Below, one piece after another: positions 25,141 through 36,100 of a stretch of 64,000 nt of DNA. The notes under the pieces are model-generated. The model searched no databases and had not been told where the DNA came from. It was given only the letters and a program-made list of their open reading frames with translations. Positions within the stretch are counted from its first letter, which is position 1; the number at the start of each line of letters is the position of its first letter. The translations under genes and the position numbers were made by a program. Source of the DNA: Tenebrio molitor (lineage: Eukaryota > Arthropoda > Insecta > Coleoptera > Tenebrionidae); assembly GCF_963966145.1 (NCBI RefSeq), contig NC_091049.1:5828001-5892000 (forward strand), read 5' to 3'.

Positions 25141-25618
25141 ACTCTCCGGACACCAGAAACTTGGGCGAATCGTAAGTACTCTTTTTGACATTTCTCTAAC
25201 GCGTCTGGATCAATCTCAGACGCAATCTGTCATGTCTCGGCTTGCCACTCTCCGATCGTTCAAACGTCAACCGCTCCCTCTCATTGGCATTTTGTGCAGG
25301 AGCGACACCGAGAGCGCCGACGTGCGCCACCGCGACACCCGCCACTTCTCCCCCATCAAACTGACCCAGTTCTTCAAGAAGAACAAAGACAAGGTGGCGT
25401 CAACCGAAGATATGGAGCCAAAGAAGGTGGACGACGATGTGAAGGCGCCGCTCGAAGGGGCCCCCGACAGGGACGACGAACCGAAAGAAGGTTTAGTCTA
25501 CGCCGAGTTGGACCTGGTCAGTCCCGGTGGGGTCAAGCCGTTGGTGAAGGACGACGACGACAAGACCGAGTACGCCGAGATCGTCTACACGCCTCAAGAC
25601 GCGGACAACAAGTCGTAA
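25141..25618 (+). CDS. Fas3: Fasciclin-3 alternative C-terminal exons (long tail)
   Basis: Two exons, 25141-25171 and 25300-25618, join in the right phase to the membrane exon ending at 23965, so they would replace the exon at 24164-24330. They give a tail starting DSPDTRNLGE, then a DTESADVRH segment known from other fasciclin-3 tails, a basic FFKKNKDK stretch, and an acidic end with LVYAELDL and TEYAEIVY. The tyrosine motifs fit the consensus of ITIM (LxYxxL) and ITSM (TxYxxI) sites. Mutually exclusive use of the two tails is inferred from phase and from stops in both; transcripts are needed to confirm it. A candidate poly(A) signal follows at 25831. Confidence 0.8.
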
Positions 25619-25830
25619 CAGGAGTGGACATGTTCTAGTTAGCAATGCCTACAAGTGCAATTGTTTTGTACAAATTCTCTAAACTCGACATGACTCGTGT
25701 CACTTTTAGCTTGTAGTTTTTTTAAGTGAGCGCACTTGACTCAAAGAGATTCGTCCATAGATCTATAAGGTTAGTCACTTGATGTACTTATTATTTTAGA
25801 GATTTTTTTTATATATTTTTGACAATTTTA

Positions 25831-25836
25831 AATAAA
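25831..25836 (+). terminator. AATAAA poly(A) signal, fasciclin-3 long form
   Basis: AATAAA lies 213 bp after the stop of the long-tail form and is followed by GT-rich sequence. The spacer up to the CHPF start at 26286 holds no gene. Confidence 0.5.
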
Positions 25837-26285
25837 ATGGAGTGAGATAACTGCCTTTGGTGTTTTCTTTGCGACCAGTTTACCCTCGAATCACACAAAT
25901 AAAAAAAAATGAAGAAAAAGTAAATGCGTTTTGAAAGTGGGATATTAATTGACGTTTAACTGTCACAGCAGCGCATGCAAACGTTAAAAAAAAACAAAGA
26001 CTGTTTGATTCTTTTAGTTTTCACGAAGATCCTGTGAACAATTTATTTCCGGTGAAAGCATCCGCTGAACTGTTTTTCCATAAATCAAGTGTCAAAGTCG
26101 ATAAAGTAGTTCCCATATTTTATAACCTCAAAAACGATGGAAGTAAAGGTCAACATAATGAGAGTAGCTGGATGAGTGCCAATTTTGTCAAGTTTGGCCA
26201 ATAACAAGTCTTGACAAATCGTGTGCGATCATTTATAAATGTGTTTGTGTTAATTTCCGCGTCGAAACCTCGACCTAACCTCAAA

Positions 26286-29200
26286 ATGTTCAAAACAGTG
26301 TCGAGAGTCTTTTCGAGCAACATCTATGTAATTCTGGGGATCTTGATCGGTTTGTATTTATCGTCGTTGTTGTCGGATACTTTGGAACCCGTGTGCACCT
26401 CCAAAAACGAGTTATCGCGGAATCCCAGAAACGAAGCCACCGTCAGAAACAAACCGGCCCCTTTGGTGAACCCCCCGAAGAAATCGAGTGCGACCCCGAA
26501 GAAAACCAAGCTGATCAGGCCTCGGTACTACTCAACTGAATTGGGGATACGCGAGAAGCTTTTTGTGGGAGTTTTCAGTTCCGAGGAGAAGGTCAACAGT
26601 CAAGCTGTACATCTGAACAAGACAATCGGTCACCTAGTCGACCAGATCAAATTTTTTATCACGGCCCAGTACAAGTTGAAGAGCAAGTTCAATCTGACTG
26701 GACTGGTGGGGTTCACGGACACCAGAGCAAAGTACAGACCATTTCAAGTTTTCAAATACATTGGAGACAACTTTGCGCAAGATTACGACTACTACTTCCT
26801 GGCGAACGATTACACGTTTATCAACGCGCACAAGTTGAACGACATGGTGAAGAAGATCAGCGTGAGCATGGACGTTTATCTGGGGAGTCCCGTAACAGAT
26901 GGTTCTTATTGTAATCTGGACGCTGGAATAATTCTGAGCAACTCTGTGGTCAAAGCCGTGCGAGACCACCTGGACTGGTGCGTGATGAACGCGATTTCGG
27001 AGGATCACAGCGAGAATATCGGCCGATGTGTCCACCACAGCATCGGTCTGACGTGCCAAGGGGCCCTTCAAGTAAAAAATAAAACAAAAGAAAACATTCA
27101 CAGCTGATTATTTTGTCTTTAGGGACAACAATATGAAACCTTCAAATTGAAACATTTCGAATTTAGTCAGCATCTCCTAGAGCTGACCATGAGGGACGAA
27201 TTTAACAGTGCCATAACTGTACATCCGATTCTACAGGGTGACAATTTTTATTTGCTCAACGCGTACTTTTTGAAGGTGATTTTCTGCCAAATTGTCACCA
27301 TTCTAGTTTGATCTGTTTGTTTCAGCAAAGACTTGCAGCTGTCAAAAAGGAAATTGATTCGTTGTCTGAAGATTTGACGGAGAGTTGGCCCCCAGGACAG
27401 AGACCTGGGGCGAAGCCCGCCACGCGTTTCGACCTCCCGAGACAGTTTTATTTCAACATGACTCACATGTACTTCCCTGATGACTTCACTAACATAAAAC
27501 GTCACACAACGGCAGATCTGCGAGACATTGAGGTAAAAGACGCTTGCGGTGTGAGCTGACCCGCTGGTAAAATACCCATAAGGTCAACAAATTACAGTAA
27601 CCTGTAATACCGACTTTATCGCTATATGTACTGTTGTTTTGTTAATCGTAAAAAGTCGGCGTATAAAATGCATTCAAGCCAAAAAATGATGTGATTGATT
27701 TCCACCTTGAGTTTTATTTTTTGCAGAATGTTATAGAAGACGTGAAAGTGAAATTCCAGTCGGGAAACGAGAAAAAATTCCAGTACCGCCGGCTCGTCAA
27801 CGGTTACCGCACCTTTGACCTGAGCCGCGGGATGGACTACACCCTCGACTTGGGCTTCCGCGACCTCACCACCGGCAAAGAGGTGGTGAAACGGTTCGAG
27901 GTGTGCAAACCTCTGGGCAAAGTGGAGTTCGTACCGGTGCCCTACGTCACCGAAAACTCCCGAGTCACAATCGTCCTGCCCGTGCAAGAGGACGAAATCG
28001 AATTGGCGTTGGAATTTCTCCAGGGTTACGCTACCACAATAATGGACCGCAAAGAGAAGACCTTCCTGATGTTGGCGCTGCTGTACCAGGCTGAATCGAT
28101 CAATAAAGGGACCGCAGATGTGTTCTACGAGATCAAAAGTTACGCCACGAAAACGACCAACAAGTACAAGAGTGAAGACGTGAAGATGGCGTGGGTGTCA
28201 ATCAGGTTGCCAACTTGGTCGGGCGTGTTGAAGATGGAGGACCACAAAGTGTTGGATTTTGCTGTCGCGGATCTGGCCCTAAAGAAAATCGGGTCAGTAA
28301 CAAATACCAATCAAAAGATATTGAGAGTAGAGGTAGCTGTGAACAACAACCTTTGAGTCGTAGATTGATGCAACTGAAAGTGGAACAAATCAGTCAGTAA
28401 GAATTATGTCTCATGTAATTAAGAAAAGCTTCTCGTTCATTGCTTATGGGGCCATGTTACGGTAAAGTTAAAAAAAAAACACTTAAGAATAATTTTGTTT
28501 ACGATTGTCCGAGTCAATTTACGATCGAATTTTGTTTTTCATGGTCAGCTTCCAAATGTGCGCTAGATCTGAAAATGAAAGTTGTTTCTGTGATCGACTT
28601 GCACAATTGACAAATTTTCGTTTTCCTTTTCCATGAGCCAAAGGAATTTTTTGCTTTTATGTACTGTCGCGAGCAATAAATTTTGGTCGTCAATGTCATT
28701 TCAAAATTTGGTTAGATTCCCTGCCTGATTATGCCCATGTCAAGTGTCAAAAAAATGAGGAAAAAAAATGACAATTAATGTCATACAACATGATTATAGG
28801 TTATGATATTTACGGCTGTTTTACAATGGAGCATTTTCGTTTGCGTCAAAGAATGACCTTGACGACCAAAATTTATTGCTCGTACTGTACTTTAAAATTT
28901 TCATTCAGTAAGATCATAATATATGATAATAACAGGTGGCAGCAAACTTTTTATACAAACTGCAACTGAGATACGATGTTATTTAACAATCTTACTCTAG
29001 AGTCACTTCCACTTTCATCACAAAAAAAAGAGGACAAATTCGTTGAATTCTCTGGTATGTGGTGCTTTTGATGACGTCATCACATAAGTTACGAAATTCA
29101 AACATTTCTTGACTGTAAACCGACTTGAGTTCAATATTCGAGAATCTTTAAATCGTTGTTTCCATTCCTAAAGCAAGCGTTTTTGTATTTAACTCGACCC

Positions 29201-31238
29201 TACAAAATGGGGTACATACCTGGAGCTCAGTTTAAATGACGACAACCCACTTCTGGTAATTTCTTTGCCTTGGTGACTGATTCACAAGTCAAGTCATGTT
29301 GTTTTTCAAAAATACACATTACACGCCGTATCACGGGATTTTTGGACTAATTTTAACACAAAATAATGACATTACCTCCATGATAAAACGAAGAGAATTT
29401 AATTCAAATGACATGTATACCTACTTGATCGTGCATACATCCTGTTGTGACAACCGATCAAGAGATATTATCACTCTCACAGGACAAAGACAACTAAAAC
29501 AAGAAAATGTTAGCGCCTCTCTTGTCTTCAAGACTACTGTAGTACATTATCCATAATTAAAGATTTTTATTGGGTTATTTAAAATTTATAGCTCCTGGAA
29601 CATGTAGTAATGTGTGTTATTTTACTTTGATTTTTCCACTCACTATTTGTTCTGCTATGAAACCAACAGAGCCGTTCTTCACTCTGTTACTCCCAAGATG
29701 TTTCTTCGATTGAAATCCTTAATTATAAAAAGGGCTCGCAGTGTTTCACTAACTCCATTTACTCATTTGTTGACTTGAAATCTTCAAGTCTACTGAAACT
29801 CAAGTCACAATGGCCACATTGTTGATAACAATAGAGCGATATGTTTTTATATTTAAAGAATAAATAAATACTCTCAGAACAAGAATATGCAACATTTGTC
29901 TATACACTTTATACGATGGACAACATCTGCAGAACGTTATTGGAGAAGTGACGCCCTCTGCGGATTTTCCAAAATTTCCTCGTTAATCGAAAATCAATAT
30001 TAAAATCAAGTTTGTCTTTAGAAGAATTGTTGTTCCAAAAGTCTTTTTACGTAAGCCACAGCCCCGAGACAAATTGTAAGAGTTTTAGACACTCCAAAAT
30101 CCTCGACAGTGCTACCAACTGAAAATTATTGTTATTTTCAACACTTATTTCTGTTTTTTTGTTTAATAAAACACGTGTTTTGCTCATGTAATAATATATT
30201 TGCGTTGAAAAAATCGTTATAATTCCTCAGCTCGACTACATTAAAAACATCCTAATTACGTGACTTCCGTCTGATCGTTTTGTTGGTGAACTTGATGGTG
30301 ACATCCTGAACGCCCATTTTATAGGTCAAGAGCTGTTGAGGAATGCCCACCCCACTCTTTGACTTCCTGTCGGAAGGATAATCCATCAAGCGACGATCCG
30401 GATACAACTTGACCTTGATTCTTCAGTTGCTTCCAGCACAGCTTCTTTTACAAGGCTACCACGCGACCATGTCATGATCAAACGAATTCTACGAAACTTG
30501 CGCCAGTTATTCCGATCATTCCGAGTACCCCTAGGCCATCACTTTTTCGACAACTTTACAAAAACAATTTTTTTTAAGCAATGCGACAAATCCTCCCAAG
30601 AATAAATATGTTATGTAACACAAGTTTTGCAAATGACAAAAAATAGTAAACATGAAACGTCATTTTGTAGATTGGAGAGTCTCGTTTTGATCCTGGACGT
30701 CCATGCGAACATCACCAGCGACTTCTTGAACAGGGTGCGGATGAACACAATCCCCAACTTCCAGATTTTCAGTCCCATTCCCTTCAGACAGTACAACCCC
30801 AAGGTATCACAACAGCCCAATCTGGAAGTGCACAAATATAACGGACATTTTGACAAAGAAGATTACAAATATGTCTCGTTTTACGGCAAAGATTACGTCG
30901 CAGGTAATGCAGAAAGAAGAGGCGAAAAACAGTTATTGTCGGGGTGATTTTCAGCTCGGAAACAGCACCACAAGAGATTACCGATAGTGAGGGTGGACAA
31001 TGACATCGCCGATGTGTTGTCGGACCAATACAAGAGTGTCGGAGGAGGCATCTTCGAGATGTTCGTCGAGTTCGGGGCAGATCTGCACGCCATGCGCGCC
31101 ACCGAGATGGGCCTCAAGGTGAAATACCACGAAGAGCGCGACCCCTCTCGGTGCAACTTGTTCGTAGGGAGCTCCTTGCAGCTGGGGCGGCTGCTCTTGT
31201 CCCGCGAGAATCAAATCGTGGAACTGTCCCCGAATTAA
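26286..31238 (+). CDS. Chondroitin polymerizing factor (CHPF-type glycosyltransferase)
   Basis: Golgi type II membrane protein of the chondroitin synthase family, which works with chondroitin synthase to extend the GlcA-GalNAc chain. Exons: 26286-27071, 27123-27275, 27326-27532, 27727-28292, 30671-30903, 30955-31238; they sum to 742 residues, close to the family length. A membrane anchor is seen at about residues 13-30 (YVILGILIGLYLSSLL). A fringe-like first domain contains DYYFLANDYTF where active synthases have an acidic metal-binding triplet. The second (CHGN) domain includes LVNGYRTFDLSRGMDYTLDL, VPVPYVTENSRVTIVLPV and LILDVHANITSDFLNR. I chose the Met at 26286 rather than an in-frame upstream Met because it gives the normal short cytosolic tail. 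Lack of DxD fits a polymerizing factor rather than a full synthase. Intron 5 (2.4 kb) contains a MITE and a prophenoloxidase pseudogene fragment. Confidence 0.9.
28664..28887. mobile_element. MITE family D, copy 2
   Basis: A 224-bp element in CHPF intron 5 with ends CTGTCGCGAGCAATAAATTT and a slightly eroded right end, flanked by TA (28662-28663 and 28888-28889). It matches 14993-15239 in the same orientation, with two short internal deletions. Confidence 0.85.
29001..30251 (-). repeat. Inverted copy of prophenoloxidase 3' flank
   Basis: Read on the minus strand this segment matches, with many substitutions, the + strand from the prophenoloxidase stop to about 53241. Landmarks found in both include GAACAAGAATATGCAACATT, CAACACTTATTTCTG, CAAAATGGGGTACATACCTGG and GATGACGTCATCA. 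This copy has about 160 bp extra near 29580-29740. It adjoins a pseudogene fragment of the prophenoloxidase last exon. Confidence 0.8.
30252..30510 (-). pseudogene. Prophenoloxidase last-exon fragment (pseudogene)
   Basis: On the minus strand, the last 56 codons before the stop (30252-30254) are open and match the prophenoloxidase C-terminus of this window (KLYPDRR, DVTIKFTN, KSRN are shared). Further upstream the frame is broken: TGA at 30423-30425 stands where the functional gene has a Cys codon (TGC), and TAG occurs at 30456-30458. Weak similarity to the exon continues to about 30600. Upstream exons are absent. It lies antisense within CHPF intron 5 and is best read as the relic of an inverted duplication, not a working gene. 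Confidence 0.8.
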
Positions 31239-31356
31239 CGCGCTTTAAGATTGCAGTATGTATTTTATCAATATCATACATAATATAATATTCATGTAAC
31301 AAATGTTTTAATTATCGTTATTTCCTTTATAAACATCGCCGTTCACTTGTGGGTGA

Positions 31357-32500
31357 TCAGTCCGAGTCCGACCCCGACTCGGACAGACATAGGTCTTCGT
31401 TCAAGAGATGCGTGTTTATCTTCGTCGATGATGAGGTTCCGTTGCTGTGGTGGCCGTTCGTTTTGCTGAACTTGTTGATGACTGTGTTGTCGGGGTCGGT
31501 GTCCGAGTCGCTGTCGCTGCTCGACGACGACGAGTCGCTCATCTCGTCGACGCCGTTCTCCAGGTCCGAGATCGGAAACATGGAGGGGGACTTGTCGGTG
31601 GGGTTCGGCTGGGTGGTCGAGCTCGGGGGCGGGCACGAGCTCGACTGGGGCAAGTCGAAGTCGTCGATGCCGATCATCGGCAAACTAGCCAGAGTGCTCG
31701 GGTTGTGTGTTCTGCAAACAAAATCTTAAACAGAGTCGGTCGGGCGATCGTGGACTTACTCGTTAATGTGCGTGTCGCGCTTGGGGCTCTTGTGGTGATT
31801 AGGCGAAGGGTAACTAGGGCTCGCGTGCAACGGGGAGTGTTTTGGCACCAGGTGTGTGATGGGTCTGTCGGGTCGTCGACTGCCGCTGGTCACTTTCGTC
31901 TTGTGCGAGATGCGTTGACCTATGGGGGGCGTCTGCGATCTCGACGAGAGGTTGGACGTCGTCCCGGACCTGTCGTTGACTTGACTCAGCCTCTCTGAAA
32001 GCAACCGGTGAAACACCGCGCCCGTGGTCGCGTCAGACTCACCTTGGGGCAGTGGCAGTTTAGCCGACTCACTTCTTGTCTTTTTCACTTGAATATTACA
32101 CGCTAATTTCTCTAAAGTAATTTCACCCGTGACTCGGTCAATGATGAGCACGCACTCTTTTTGGTAAGGCCGTTGCGAACCTTTGAATACTGTTTGGGGC
32201 ACCCCGGCGCCATCTGAAATGCACACTTTAGACATGTGCCGCCTTCGACACGCGATTTACCTAAGTGGGGTACGGTAACTGTAACTTGGTGGTTGTTGCC
32301 GACGTCGACGGTGGCGATTTTGTTGGTGTCGACCGAGGCGGGCTTGAAATCATCTGAAAAGACAGCGCGCATTCATTCGGAAGGCGCCATTTCCAAAACT
32401 CACATTTAATCGAGTGAAACGCCGATGATTTCGGATTGGTGAAGCTTTGGCCGATCTTGAGCTGCCTCACTTCGCTCCCTAGACCCAGTTTTTCTGCCAT
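31357..32500 (-). CDS. Eaf: ELL-associated factor Eaf (transcription elongation)
   Basis: Nuclear cofactor of the elongation factor ELL in the super/little elongation complexes. Exons on the minus strand: 32404-32500, 32261-32353, 32043-32213, 31760-31994, 31357-31711, giving 316 residues. The N-terminal EAF domain is clear: an LGLGSEVRQLKIGQSF start, then YDFKPASVD, VTVTVPHLG, TVFKGSQRPYQKECVLIID and ITLEKL, then VKKTRSE. The middle is Ser/Pro/basic; the C-terminus is the acidic Ser/Asp transactivation region ending LCLSESGSDSD. The start is the Met at 32500; an in-frame Met at 32524 would add eight residues. The 48-bp intron 31995-32042 is a multiple of three and stop-free, so retention would keep the frame. 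The gene is tail-to-tail with CHPF (118 bp between stops). Confidence 0.92.
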
Positions 32501-33169
32501 ATTTTCGATTTTAGTCCATGTCAAGTTTGGTTAGAATGTTGGAACGTCTGCAAAAGAACGGTTTTCGTATTAAAGGGGCCCTGCCGAGGGCACGTGGGGT
32601 GCGGTCACGCCAGTTTTACAAGTGCCTACCAGAAACACGGACGGATTTCCTAAATTTATCGAATTATTCCCTAACATATGAGCATACGTATTGAAAAGTA
32701 AAATATTGACCTACTTTGACGGATTTGACAGTTTTGACAGCTGGTGTGCGACTCGGCTAACCCACGAAACTTTCCCAAAATCGCGAAATTCGACCAGTGC
32801 AATCCCCGATTTAGAACTATTTCGACCCTACGAACCCCCAAAATCAGCCAAACACCCCCGATATTTCATGAAAAAAGCTTGCTTCAAAGTTATCGGGACT
32901 GTCGATAATATAGAGAGCTGCCTCATCAAAACAACGAATTTCCCTCGACCGTCACTCACTTCTTGTTGAAATTTTCGTACAAAATTTGCAAATGGGAGTC
33001 TTATATGTGCGTGAAGAAGCTCTTCGCGCGGACTGAGTCTCCTTTGGGGTAATTTCGGGCCGCCAGTTCTGATTGGGTGGGGATGATTTTAATGATGTCG
33101 GCCATGTTGTGTTAAAGTGTTTTGCTCCTGTCAAATTGTGTGGTTTTTCTCGAAAAATAAAGGGAAATA
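32501..33169. promoter_or_regulatory. Head-to-head intergenic region, Eaf / dishevelled
   Basis: 669 bp separate the start codons of the divergent genes Eaf and dishevelled. The segment holds no credible coding frame and must contain both 5' leaders and core promoters. I see no convincing TATA box; specific elements cannot be assigned from sequence alone. Confidence 0.5.
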
Positions 33170-36100
33170 ATGGATGAAACGAAAGTAATTTACCACATAG
33201 ACGACGAGGAGACCCCGTATTTAGTGAAAATACCAATATCACCGGAAAAAGTGACCTTAGCTGACTTTAAAAATGTGTTAAATCGCCCCAATTACAAGTT
33301 CTTTTTCAAGTCTATGGACGACGATTTCGGGTAATTTCCAACTCGTTAACCGCCGAAATGTCGCCCTTTCGTCGATTTTCGAGGTGCCGGTGCGGTCTTT
33401 TGACGGTTTCCGAGGGGCCATTAGCGCACACCGTAAACACATCAATCTTGTTTTGACAGCTTGGATCATTAAAAATTTAACGATTGAATTAATTTCCAGA
33501 GTTGTCAAAGAAGAAATCATCGACGACAGTGCACATTTGCCGTGTTTCAACGGACGGGTAGTGAGTTGGGTGAGTTTTTTCGCGATACCGGTTCAGACTT
33601 GACCCCCCTTCTCAGCTGGTTTCAGCCGACGGTTCCAACCAGTCGGACGGGGGCTCGCAATGCACCGACAGCGTCACGCACCAGTCCGAACAGCGGCTGC
33701 CCCCGCAAGCCCCCGAGTCGATATGCACCGACACCGAGAGCATAATCAGTTCGAGGCAGGGCAGAAGGCACCATAAATACTCATCACGAATCAATGGCCA
33801 TCTTCCAAGGTACGACCCTCACCGCTTGACAATTCGACATTTCTAACGCACTTTTTAGAGTATATGAGACTGCATCCATAGTCAGTTCTGACTTGGAAAC
33901 CACAAGTTTTCAATCTGAAACGACCGGAAGGCACACCGCGTTGTCTGAGTGCTCCAGCGTCAGTAGGCTTCACGTCGCCGGACGGAAGCGACCCCAGCGG
34001 CGGCGGAAACAACGCCTCCAAGCCATGTCGAGGACGTCGTCGTATTCGAGCATCACCGATTCGACCATGTCCTTGAACATCATCACGGTGACCTTGAACA
34101 TGGACACTGTCAACTTCTTAGGGATATCGATAGTAGGGCAGAGCAATAAGGGGGGTGACGGGGGGATTTACGTAGGATCAATCATGAAGGGGTAATTTTG
34201 CTAATTAACAATTTTATTATTACCTAAATTGGAATTAATTAGATTAAAAACAATTGTTTTTAATTTTGGGAACGTCCTAGTTGATTTTAAATTTAACTGT
34301 AGGGGGGCTGTCGCGCTTGACGGAAGAATAGAGCCAGGGGACATGATTCTGCAAGTGAACGACGTGAATTTCGAAAACATGTCAAACGATGAAGCTGTTA
34401 GGGTATTAAGGGAGGTGGTCCAAAAACCGGGGTTAGTGTTTCTGTTTGTGTTGTTTTAATTAAATTTAATGTAAGTCATTGCAGACCTATCAAGTTAGTT
34501 GTTGCCAAATGTTGGGATCCAAATCCCAAGGGTTACTTCACAATACCTAGGACTGAACCGGTCCGACCCATAGACCCAGGTAATTGTGGAGGTAGATTTT
34601 TCGGGGGTTTTCTATTTTGTTTTGTTTAGGGGCGTGGGTGGCACATACGGCGGCTGTTAGGGGCGATCCGGTGGCGCGTCCGCCGAGTAGTTCTACAGTT
34701 TCCAGCACATCTATTACGAGCACAATACCAGCGAACGAACGTGAGTTTTTCTAAATAAGTAAAAGGAGAGAAAAGTTTAAAACACCCGTAATAACGTTAA
34801 ATAATTATTGTTGACGTTTGAGTTGATGACAAGTGACGGGTTGTGACTTGATTTTTTGATGCGGGTAGAATCGTATGGAAAGTACCACCATAAGAAAAAT
34901 TAAAAATAAAGTCTAGTTTGAAAATGACACTTGAAATGTGTCAGCGAAAAAATCGAGAAATGAGGATGAAAAGCGTGTTTTTTGTGTGGAAAGAATTGAG
35001 CTTTTCTCTCCGTGACCGTAGGAGAAGTCGTGTCGCCGTAAATAAACTTTGCCGTTGCACGTGCAGGCTTTCCAGATCTGGAAGAGCCTCTGAACGTGAA
35101 CACGCCGATGGCGACGGTGGTGCAGGCGATGCAGCGAGCGGACAGCGGCCTCGAGATACGGGACAGGATGTGGCTCAAGATCACGATACCTAACGCCTTC
35201 ATCGGCACGGACATGATCGATTGGCTGTTGACCCACGTGGAAGGCTTCCAGGAGAGACGGGACGCCCGAAAGTACGCGTCGCACCTCCTCAAAGCCGGCT
35301 TCATAAGGCACACCGTCAACAAGATCACGTTCTCCGAACAGTGTTACTACATCTTCGGCGATCTGTGTTCGGCGATGAGCAACCTGAAGATACAGGGCGA
35401 CACGGATTCGGTGGGGCCGTTGCCCAACGTGCCGAACTACATGCCATACAGCGGAACGTACAATCCGTTGGAGTATATGCCTATGCCGTTCTACACGGCC
35501 AGCGAGAACACGGTCTATGGGTACAACAGGGAGGAGTCGGTCTTGAGCGGAAGCGGTAAGGTTTTATTATTATTTTTTTTTTAATCTAAAAACGACCACT
35601 TGCGAGTTTTCACAGACTGTCCCACGCAGAATTAATTTGATAATGCGGTAGGTCCAGAAATATAACGGCGATTCGTAGATTGATTCGTGCTCCAGTGACG
35701 GATGTCACGATGAACCCTTCGACGTAAAAGAACTGCACACACCACGTGTGCATTGTTAAAGTTAAATTTTGTTTATTTGAATTAACAGAATACGCGTAGT
35801 GTCGACACACGTGACTTATTTTTATTTTGACAGTTATACAATTGTACGGGTCAATCAACGAGTCGACTTTCGTTCGTCGCGAACAACTCGAATTTTTCTG
35901 ACTCCACAATCGTGTCGGTGACGTTTTTCAAATGTTCCACCTGAAGCGAGTAAATGACTTTTGTTTCGACGAGTATTAGTGGTTTTCTGTGTGACTGCAA
36001 CACTGGAAAAAAGTATATTTATTTAACCTTGCATTGTATTTGTCATTAACGTTTTTTTTTGTTGTTTTTGACGAAAATAACTCTTTCAAAAAAAATAATT

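Noticed and set aside
29296..29556. 86-residue frame in the CHPF intron
   Set aside because: It lies within the duplicated prophenoloxidase 3' flank; the frame is not preserved in the other copy.
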